Shown here one piece after another: positions 8,197 to 13,430 of a stretch of 13,430 nucleotides of DNA. A program made the translations under genes and the position numbers. The DNA lies in assembly GCF_009711475.1 (NCBI RefSeq), contig NZ_SMMD01000880.1:1-13430 (forward strand). The letters run 5' to 3'. The stretch is from Fulvivirga aurantia (GTDB taxonomy: Bacteria; Bacteroidota; Bacteroidia; Cytophagales; Cyclobacteriaceae). The notes under the pieces were generated by a model. The model was not told the DNA's origin, did not search any database, and was given only the letters and a program-made list of their open reading frames with translations. How positions within the stretch are numbered: the stretch's first letter is position 1; each line of letters opens with the position of its first letter.

Positions 8197-8230
8197 AAAG
8201 GCATCTAATACTAGATGCCTTTTATTTTTT
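8197..8230 (+). terminator. Intrinsic terminator after the barrel gene, overlapping the aroK stop
   Basis: A perfect 11-bp inverted repeat, AAAGGCATCTA (8197-8207) and TAGATGCCTTT (8212-8222), has a 4-base loop and is followed on the plus strand by TATTTTTT. It lies 22 bases after the barrel stop. Its right arm and loop contain the last codons and stop (8211-8213) of the convergent aroK gene. On the minus strand the hairpin is not followed by a T run, so it serves mainly the plus strand. Confidence 0.85.
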
Positions 8231-8726
8231 CTATGACATTAAAAGCCTTTAGTTCTCTTTCCTCAATAATCAAATCAGCTTGTTTGTATACTTTTTCTCG
8301 CTCGGCCAATAACTGACCTAACTGTTCGTGGATTTTATTATCTTTTTCAAACTTAGGCCTTTTAGTGAGGTCAGTTTTTTCTAACCGCTGCACAAGAGTC
8401 TGCAATGGCACCTGTAAATAAACTACAATTCCTTTTTCTAACATGACCTCGATACCCTGATGATAACATGGAGTTCCTCCACCTGTTGACATCACAAAAT
8501 TACTTGAGCTATTGGATATTTCATTGAGCAATTTGCTTTCAAGCTGTCGGAAGTAACCTTCACCTTCGGATTGAAAAATCTCTGTAATAGATTTACCTTC
8601 TGTAGCTTCAATCTCTTTATCCAGATCGACAAAAGGTAATTTCATGGCTTCTGCCAAATCAACGCCAAATGTCGATTTACCGGCACCAGGCATGCCAACC
8701 AAGTAAATTTTTTCTTTTGACTTCAA
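8211..8726 (-). CDS. aroK: Shikimate kinase
   Basis: Phosphorylates shikimate to shikimate-3-phosphate with ATP, the fifth step of the chorismate pathway, in the cytoplasm. The 171-aa length is normal. Visible features are the Walker A loop GMPGAGKST (11-19), DLD with substrate-binding Asp (34, 36), FR with Arg60, the GGGTP shikimate-binding loop (82-86), the lid with Arg123-Pro124, and Arg143 in AEREKVY near the adenine site. The start must be the TTG at 8726: an in-frame TAA (8733-8735) lies three codons upstream, and the first ATG is inside the Walker loop. That TAA is the stop of the BT_3928-like gene, so the two genes share a frame with six bases between them. It is the last gene of the DUF1599 - BT_3928-like - aroK operon. 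Its final codons lie inside the terminator hairpin of the convergent barrel gene. Confidence 0.95.
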   Translation of the reverse strand: MKSKEKIYLVGMPGAGKSTFGVDLAEAMKLPFVDLDKEIEATEGKSITEIFQSEGEGYFRQLESKLLNEISNSSSNFVMSTGGGTPCYHQGIEVMLEKGIVVYLQVPLQTLVQRLEKTDLTKRPKFEKDNKIHEQLGQLLAEREKVYKQADLIIEERELKAFNVIEKIKGI

Positions 8727-8732
8727 AGAAGC

Positions 8733-9839
8733 TTAGTTTATCAAAGCCTTAATCTCATCAGCACTTGGCACGTCATTATTGTGCCATTTGCCAAGTACAA
8801 TTCCATCCTTCAAAAGCATAACACCAGGGTTTGACCTGATCATCGCCTTGAGCACGGTGGCATCTGCCAGGTAGTATTCAACTGCCAACTGGTGCTGGTG
8901 TCTAAAAGTCTCAAATTCTGAAATACCGGCAGAGGTCAATACTAATGGTGTTATTTGATTACCAACACCATCCATCAATGCACGTATCTCATCAATTTCA
9001 TAAGTATCGGCTTTTTTAGTATCATAAAAAATGAACAGCAGCTTAGCTCCCTGAAAAGTCTCTTGTGTATAATCATTTCCATCCGGGTCAACCACCTGAT
9101 AATCTGTAATCGCTGGTGTAGATGCCTTTTCATTCACAATCGATGATGAAACATACTCATAGCCTTCATCGGGCATTAAGTATTTTTGAGAAGTCACTGT
9201 TTCTCCGTCTTTAGTGAAAACGTACTCCAAGATTGGAGGCTCATCAGCTATCATCTCTGCAGGTATACTGTTGCCTATCTTGTAAGGTCTGAAATCGATA
9301 TATGGCAAATGTTGAATAGCATAAATACCTACAATAAAGCTTATAACAGTAACCCCACCAATTACGAAATGACCTGGTCGGGTACGAAGCATTGGTTCAA
9401 ATCTGCGTCTGTGCCAGAAAAGATGGAGAACAAAAACGATCAGAATTAAATCCTTGTAAAAAGATTGCCAAGGTGTGAGTGGTATCGCATCTCCAAAACA
9501 ACCACAATCCGTAACCTTATTAAAATAGGCCGAGTAAAAAGTGAGGAAGGTAAAGAATACCATTAGCACAAGTAAAATCCATGTAGCCTTGCCCATTTTA
9601 TAATTGATCAGCGCTGCAACACCTAACACCACCTCAAGTACAATAAGAAACAGACCTATTGGTAATGCAAAAGGTATAAAAACTTCGAAAAATGAACCGA
9701 AATCAGTGGCAAAAACATCGAAATATTCTTGCAGCTTAATTTTAGTGCCAATAGGGTCGTTTAATTTGATAAGCCCGGAAAAAATAAACAGGCCACCAAC
9801 AAATACACGAGAAAAGACGTCAATAATCTTATTTAGCAT
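8733..9839 (-). CDS. BT_3928-like protein: DoxX/MauE-type membrane domain fused to a thioredoxin-like domain
   Basis: A 368-aa inner-membrane protein. The N-terminal half (1-145) is a four-helix DoxX/MauE-like domain: it opens with FVGGLFIFSGLIKLNDPIG and carries the DCGCFGD motif (111-117; Cys112 and Cys114) after the third helix. A fifth helix (156-175) leads to a probable periplasmic domain (about 190-368) with the outline of a TlpA/thioredoxin fold (strand KLLFIFYD, then SNPGVMLLKDGIVLGKWH with a likely cis-proline). That domain lacks a CXXC pair, so it is not itself a classic redox thioredoxin. The family is widespread and conserved in Bacteroidota; its role is unproven, and electron transfer or disulfide chemistry through the CGC pair is an inference from MauE/DoxX relatives. 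The ATG at 9839 overlaps the DUF1599 gene by 11 bases, and aroK follows after 6 bases. Confidence 0.85.
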   Translation of the reverse strand: MLNKIIDVFSRVFVGGLFIFSGLIKLNDPIGTKIKLQEYFDVFATDFGSFFEVFIPFALPIGLFLIVLEVVLGVAALINYKMGKATWILLVLMVFFTFLTFYSAYFNKVTDCGCFGDAIPLTPWQSFYKDLILIVFVLHLFWHRRRFEPMLRTRPGHFVIGGVTVISFIVGIYAIQHLPYIDFRPYKIGNSIPAEMIADEPPILEYVFTKDGETVTSQKYLMPDEGYEYVSSSIVNEKASTPAITDYQVVDPDGNDYTQETFQGAKLLFIFYDTKKADTYEIDEIRALMDGVGNQITPLVLTSAGISEFETFRHQHQLAVEYYLADATVLKAMIRSNPGVMLLKDGIVLGKWHNNDVPSADEIKALIN

Positions 9840-10380
9840 TTTCTAAAAAATTTAACTTAATCAATGAAAAAACAGAGTAGTTAATCATATCCTGATAATT
9901 GGCATCAATCCCTTCTGACACCAGAGTTGCTCCTTCATTATCTTCAATCTGTTTTACACGAAGCAATTTCATCAAAATGATATCAGTAATAGAACTCACA
10001 CGCATTTCTCTCCAGGCTTCCCCATAATCATGGTTTTTATTCATAAGCAACTCCATGGTATCATTTGCCGCCTGATCATAAAGTGGCTCCAGTTCTTCGT
10101 AATCTATCTCCATACGATCGTCAGTCAGCTTCATTTGTATGAGCGCCATGATACAATAGTTGATAATTCCTACAAACTCAGAAGCTACATCGTCTCCGAC
10201 TTTTTGAGATTTTTTCTCCTGGATTGATCTTATTCTTTGTGCTTTAATAAAGATCTGATCTGTGATTGATGGTAATCTTAAAATTCTCCAGGCAGTACCA
10301 TAATCTTTGGTTTTCTTTTCGAAAAGAGCTTTACACTCCTTAATTACCTGCTTATATTCGCTTACGGTTTTATCTCTCAA
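9829..10380 (-). CDS. DUF1599 protein with two tandem copies of the domain
   Basis: A 183-aa soluble, mostly helical protein made of an internal duplication. Repeat 1 (about 8-86) has KDYGTAWRI, LPSITDQIFIKAQRIRSIQ and GIINYCIMALI. Repeat 2 (about 99-180) has HDYGEAWRE, VSSITDIILMKLLRVKQIE and DMINYSVFSLI. This matches DUF1599 (PF07659, to my recollection now called nucleotide modification associated domain 1), whose biochemical role is not established. The start is the TTG at 10380: a TAA lies two codons upstream, there is no ATG near the N-terminus, and the resulting N-terminus fits relatives. It is the first gene of an operon with the BT_3928-like protein (11-base overlap) and aroK. folP is divergent, 39 bases away. 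A link to folate or nucleotide metabolism is suggested only by this neighbourhood and the family name. Confidence 0.88.
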   Translation of the reverse strand: MRDKTVSEYKQVIKECKALFEKKTKDYGTAWRILRLPSITDQIFIKAQRIRSIQEKKSQKVGDDVASEFVGIINYCIMALIQMKLTDDRMEIDYEELEPLYDQAANDTMELLMNKNHDYGEAWREMRVSSITDIILMKLLRVKQIEDNEGATLVSEGIDANYQDMINYSVFSLIKLNFLENAK

Positions 10381-10384
10381 TTTT

Positions 10385-10402
10385 TATAAGTATTTTCTTA
10401 TA
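10385..10402. repeat. Short inverted repeat in the folP / DUF1599 divergent spacer
   Basis: TATAAG (10385-10390) and CTTATA (10397-10402) form a 6-bp inverted repeat with a 6-base spacer, in the middle of the 39-base gap between two divergent starts. It could be an operator or simply AT-rich chance. Nothing else in the gap is recognisable. Confidence 0.3.
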
Positions 10403-10419
10403 GTCAAATCATTCTGAAA

Positions 10420-11274
10420 GTGGCCAAAAATACAGTTTTTTCAAAGAAAAATACGCTCAACATAAACGGAAATCTTATCTCGCTGGATAGGCCAAAAATC
10501 ATGGGCATTTTAAACGTTACTCCTGATTCCTTTTTTAGCGGAAGCCGGAAAAACAATTTAGACGAAGCCCTGGCCACTGCAGAGAAGATGATGAATGAGG
10601 GTGCTACCTTTTTAGATGTCGGTGGATACTCTTCTCGCCCTGGTGCTCAGGACATATCTATTGAAGAAGAAATCGGAAGAACTTCAAAAATTATTGAGCA
10701 TATTAAAACCAAGATACCCGAAGCGATTGTTTCTATAGATACCTTTAGAAGTGAAGTCGCCAGGAAGGCAATAAATGTGGGTGCAGATATAATAAATGAT
10801 ATATCTGGTGGGGAGTTAGATAAAAACATGTTTGACCTTGTTGCTGAGGTTAAAGTACCTTACATTATGATGCACATGAGAGGTACTCCTCAAAACATGG
10901 TTACTAAAACAGACTATGAGGATATACTTAAAGAGGTCGTAGATTATTTTCAAAATAAACTGAATGTACTACACAAAAAAGGTGTGAGTGACATAATTTT
11001 AGACCCAGGTTTTGGTTTTGCAAAAAATCGAGATCAAAACTACAGATTACTGCGAGAGCTGGCATTTTTAGATGTTTTGGAACAACCTGTTTTAGTTGGA
11101 GTTTCGAGAAAATCAATGATATACAAATCATTAGAATCAACACCTGAAGATGCTCTCAATGGCACAACGGCACTCAATACCATCGCCTTACTAAATGGGG
11201 CTAATATTTTAAGAGTACACGATGTAAAAGAAGCTGTAGAGGTGGTCAAATTAATGGAATTGACGTATAATTAG
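10420..11274 (+). CDS. folP: Dihydropteroate synthase
   Basis: Joins p-aminobenzoate to dihydropterin pyrophosphate to make dihydropteroate, a cytoplasmic step of folate synthesis and the target of sulfonamides. The 284-aa TIM barrel shows all the usual loops: IMGILNVTPDSFFSG (27-41), FLDVGGYSSRPGA (64-76), SIDTF with Asp107, Asn126-Asp127 in IINDISGG, DPGFGFAK (195-202), GVSRKS (227-232) and RVHD (265-268). The second loop has GGYSSRP where Escherichia coli has GGESTRP. I recall this as common in Bacteroidota and not a sign of resistance by itself. The only plausible start is the GTG at 10420; the next ATG is within the first catalytic motif. cdaA follows 17 bases after the stop with no terminator, so folP and cdaA are probably one transcript. 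Confidence 0.96.
   Translation: MAKNTVFSKKNTLNINGNLISLDRPKIMGILNVTPDSFFSGSRKNNLDEALATAEKMMNEGATFLDVGGYSSRPGAQDISIEEEIGRTSKIIEHIKTKIPEAIVSIDTFRSEVARKAINVGADIINDISGGELDKNMFDLVAEVKVPYIMMHMRGTPQNMVTKTDYEDILKEVVDYFQNKLNVLHKKGVSDIILDPGFGFAKNRDQNYRLLRELAFLDVLEQPVLVGVSRKSMIYKSLESTPEDALNGTTALNTIALLNGANILRVHDVKEAVEVVKLMELTYN
10425..10432 (-). promoter_or_regulatory. Possible -7 element for the DUF1599 - aroK operon, inside the folP 5' end
   Basis: On the minus strand the bases read TATTTTTG, matching TAnnTTTG, about 45 bases before the TTG start of the DUF1599 gene. No TTTG was found at the expected -33 distance. If real, the operon promoter lies within the first codons of folP, as the 39-base spacer would require. 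Confidence 0.3.
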
Positions 11275-11291
11275 ATACTAGACAAAAGAGA

Positions 11292-12194
11292 TTGATTTAT
11301 TTATTTAGCATAGGGTTTCTAGACATCAGCTGGGTCGATATTATCGACATTGCGCTGGTAAGCATTCTGCTCTACCAGGTGTATAAACTTATGCGCGGTA
11401 GCGTAGCCGTTACAATCTTTTTGGGCGTACTTTCTCTATACCTCATGTACCTGATCGTACGTGCTGCCCAGATGGAGCTATTAAGCCTGATCTTGGGGCA
11501 GTTTATGGGTGTAGGGGTGCTTGCTGCTATTATACTGTTTCAGCCTGAGATCAGAAAATTTTTACTTCTCGTAGGCAAAACAACAGATTTTAACAAAGGT
11601 AATTTCTTTAAAAACTTATTGATTTGGAAACGCAAAGAATCCGGTGAAGCCTTCAATATTACACCTGTGATTGAAGCTGTAAAAACACTTGGGGGCACCA
11701 ACACAGGGGCGCTCATAGTTTTTTCAAAAGATTCGGAGCTTAAATTCTATGCAGAGTCTGGTGATGTAATAGACGCTTTTCTTTCTAAAAGACTTCTACT
11801 CTCTATTTTCAATAAAAACAGCCCGCTCCACGATGGAGCAGTTATCATTTATAAAGGCAAAATCAAAGCTGCACGATGCGTTTTACCTGTCTCAGAAACT
11901 GATAAACTATCTGCTCAATTTGGCTTGAGACATAGAGCAGCGCTCGGTATGTCTGAGGTTACAGACACCATTGTATTAATCGTTTCTGAAGAAACCGGTC
12001 AATTTTCCCTTTCCAGAAATGGCACATTGATGCACAATCTTTCTCCGCAGGAGTTAAGGAAGAAAATCAATGAGTATCTGACTACCGAGGAAGAAATGAG
12101 AAATGAAGAAACCGAAACGGCCAATAAGAGTGAGGCCGAGAAAAAAACAACTTCAAATAAAATAAGTAGTGAAGCAAAGGCATCAGGTGCCTGA
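11292..12194 (+). CDS. cdaA: Membrane diadenylate cyclase (c-di-AMP synthase)
   Basis: Makes cyclic di-AMP from two ATP. The 300-aa protein has the CdaA layout: three N-terminal membrane helices (about 14-33, 38-58, 64-84), then a cytoplasmic DisA_N cyclase domain (about 88-265) with the two signature motifs, DGA (181-183, in SPLHDGAVII) and RHRAA (213-217). Residues 264-300 form an extra charged, Glu/Lys/Ser/Thr-rich tail that is probably disordered. The start is the TTG at 11292: there is no upstream in-frame start after the folP stop, and relatives begin at the same place (IGFLDISWVDIID follows almost at once). In Firmicutes cdaA sits with cdaR and glmM; here it follows folP, with neither partner visible. 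c-di-AMP usually controls osmolyte and potassium transport and cell-wall balance; its targets in this lineage are little studied. Confidence 0.94.
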   Translation: MIYLFSIGFLDISWVDIIDIALVSILLYQVYKLMRGSVAVTIFLGVLSLYLMYLIVRAAQMELLSLILGQFMGVGVLAAIILFQPEIRKFLLLVGKTTDFNKGNFFKNLLIWKRKESGEAFNITPVIEAVKTLGGTNTGALIVFSKDSELKFYAESGDVIDAFLSKRLLLSIFNKNSPLHDGAVIIYKGKIKAARCVLPVSETDKLSAQFGLRHRAALGMSEVTDTIVLIVSEETGQFSLSRNGTLMHNLSPQELRKKINEYLTTEEEMRNEETETANKSEAEKKTTSNKISSEAKASGA

Positions 12195-12204
12195 TATTAA
12201 TAAG

Positions 12205-12249
12205 TCAAACCTGACTTAGAACTTTGGAGAAGCTCTAAATCAGATTTGA
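12205..12249 (-). terminator. Probable hairpin terminator after kbl
   Basis: Arms 12205-12220 (TCAAACCTGACTTAGA) and 12234-12249 (TCTAAATCAGATTTGA) surround a 13-base loop. Transcribed from the minus strand, all 16 positions pair, two of them as G-U wobbles. From the plus strand the same two positions are C-A mismatches. It starts 12 bases after the kbl stop and is followed on the minus strand by CTTATTAATAT, a weak T tract. It is therefore best assigned to kbl, with less certain use by cdaA. Confidence 0.55.
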
Positions 12250-12261
12250 TCAATATTTATA

Positions 12262-13430
12262 CTACTTGATAACTTCCAGTTCTTTTCCTACCTCAATAAA
12301 AGCATTAATTGCTTTATCAAGGTGCTCCTGATCGTGAGCTGCTGACATTTGCACTCTGATTCTAGCCTGACCTTTTGGCACAACGGGATAGAAGAAGCCA
12401 ATTACGTAAATACCTCTTTCTAAAAGCGCGTCTGCCATCTTCTGAGCCAAAGGCGCATCATAAAGCATAATGGGTACAATGGCATGCTCGCCAGGCTTAA
12501 TATCAAACCCAGCCTCGGTCATCTTTTGTCTAAAGTATTTGGTATTATTCTCGAGCTTGTCTCGCAACTCTGTGGTTTCGCTCAACATGTCAAGCACAGC
12601 AATCGATGCTCCGGCTATAGAAGGGGCTAGTGTATTAGAAAATAAATAAGGTCTTGATTTCTGTCTTAAAATTTCGATAATCTCTTTTCTACCTGAGGTA
12701 AAACCACCTGAAGCTCCACCCAGAGCTTTACCAAGCGTACCTGTGATGATATCCATTCTACCCATAACGCCACAGTGCTCATGCACACCACGACCTGTCT
12801 TACCAATAAAGCCTGTAGAGTGACACTCATCAGACATTACCAAAGCCTTATATTTATCTGCCAGATCACAAATTTTATCGAGCTGAGCAATCGTGCCATC
12901 CATTGAGAATACACCATCCGTAACAATGATCTTGTTCTTAGCACCGGCCTCATCAGCTTCTTTAAGTTTGGCTTCAAGGTCGGCCATATCATTATTGTTG
13001 TATCGATACCTCATGGCTTTACAAAGTCTTACACCATCAATAATTGAAGCGTGATTTAAAGCATCTGAAATAATCGCATCTTCAGGCCCCAAGATAGGTT
13101 CAAAAACACCACCGTTGGCATCAAATGCCGCAGCGTATAAAATGGTATCCTCAGTGCCTAAAAACTCAGAAATTTTTCTTTCCAGCTCTTTGTGAATATC
13201 CTGAGTACCACAAATAAATCTCACAGAAGACATGCCATAACCATGTGTGTCAATGGCTTTTTTGGCAGCCTCCACCACATTAGGGTGTGAAGAAAGACCA
13301 AGGTAATTGTTGGCACAGAAGTTAATCACTTCTCTACCTGCTTCAGTCTTGATTTCAGCTCCCTGAGGAGTTGTGATTACTCTTTCTCTTTTGTAAAGTC
13401 CTGCTTCTTTAATAGCAGCTATTTCTTCCT
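12262..13430 (-). CDS. kbl: Glycine C-acetyltransferase (2-amino-3-ketobutyrate CoA ligase), 5' end cut by window edge
   Basis: A PLP enzyme of the alpha-oxoamine synthase family that converts 2-amino-3-ketobutyrate and CoA to glycine and acetyl-CoA, the second step of threonine breakdown after threonine dehydrogenase. It matches the Escherichia coli Kbl sequence I recall along its length: [70 protein letters not shown] with the PLP lysine (codon 12727-12729), RPYLFSN and [17 protein letters not shown] at 13329 is an internal valine, not the start: the frame stays open to the right edge and the extra 33 codons ([18 protein letters not shown] onward) match the Kbl N-terminus. Only about ten residues should be missing. 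Any tdh or other partner would lie beyond the edge. It converges on cdaA with 67 bases between the stops. Confidence 0.95.
   Translation of the reverse strand, partial: EEIAAIKEAGLYKRERVITTPQGAEIKTEAGREVINFCANNYLGLSSHPNVVEAAKKAIDTHGYGMSSVRFICGTQDIHKELERKISEFLGTEDTILYAAAFDANGGVFEPILGPEDAIISDALNHASIIDGVRLCKAMRYRYNNNDMADLEAKLKEADEAGAKNKIIVTDGVFSMDGTIAQLDKICDLADKYKALVMSDECHSTGFIGKTGRGVHEHCGVMGRMDIITGTLGKALGGASGGFTSGRKEIIEILRQKSRPYLFSNTLAPSIAGASIAVLDMLSETTELRDKLENNTKYFRQKMTEAGFDIKPGEHAIVPIMLYDAPLAQKMADALLERGIYVIGFFYPVVPKGQARIRVQMSAAHDQEHLDKAINAFIEVGKELEVIK

Noticed and set aside
12182..12218. Smaller palindromes at the cdaA end (ATCAGG-tg-CCTGAT at 12182-12195 and TAAGTCA-aacc-TGACTTA at 12201-12218) as a cdaA terminator.
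   Set aside because: Stems are short with no T tract on the plus strand; the larger 16-bp hairpin on the minus strand explains the region better.
13327..13329. GTG as the start of kbl.
   Set aside because: The frame stays open to the window edge and the upstream 33 codons match the known Kbl N-terminus, so this is an internal valine.

Overview
This window looks like ordinary chromosomal DNA of a Bacteroidota bacterium, most likely order Cytophagales (Fulvivirga/Marivirga/Roseivirga-like; the genus level is a guess). Supporting signs are an archaeal/eukaryal-type prolyl-tRNA synthetase, a DoxX/thioredoxin-like protein of the BT_3928 type, a DUF1599 protein, a folP-cdaA pair, AT-rich spacers with TAnnTTTG-like promoter elements, little sign of Shine-Dalgarno sequences, and several TTG/GTG starts. 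I see no tRNA, rRNA, CRISPR array, insertion sequence or phage gene. No gap between genes exceeds about 130 bases.

Layout. (1) 1-3402, minus strand: a tightly packed glycosyltransferase operon. In transcription order it holds a Dpm1-like GT2 enzyme, a membrane GT2 enzyme of the cellulose-synthase-like type, and a multispanning GT-C (polyprenyl-phosphate-sugar-dependent) transferase cut by the left edge. (2) 3535-5010, minus: proS, with its own promoter and a hairpin terminator. (3) 5141-8174, plus: a two-gene unit divergent from proS. It encodes a secreted low-complexity protein (Trp/Gly/Asn repeats followed by a long Ser/Arg tail) and an outer-membrane beta-barrel of the OmpP1/FadL type. (4) 8211-10380, minus: the operon DUF1599 - BT_3928-like - aroK, ending convergently against the barrel gene at a hairpin that overlaps the aroK stop codon. 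(5) 10420-12194, plus: folP followed by cdaA (c-di-AMP synthase). (6) 12262 to the right edge, minus: kbl, missing only its first few codons, with a 16-bp hairpin just after its stop.

How the genes fit together. The left operon has the logic of lipid-linked sugar chemistry: one enzyme charges a polyprenyl phosphate with a sugar, another uses such a donor on the far side of the membrane, and a third builds a beta-linked product. The glycan is unknown. The rest is mostly housekeeping (translation, folate, shikimate, threonine/glycine metabolism, second messenger). The least explained item is the secreted W/G/N + S/R protein and its outer-membrane partner at 5141-8174. Two apparent longer starts (3423 and 5114) fall inside candidate promoter -7 boxes, so I used the downstream ATGs.
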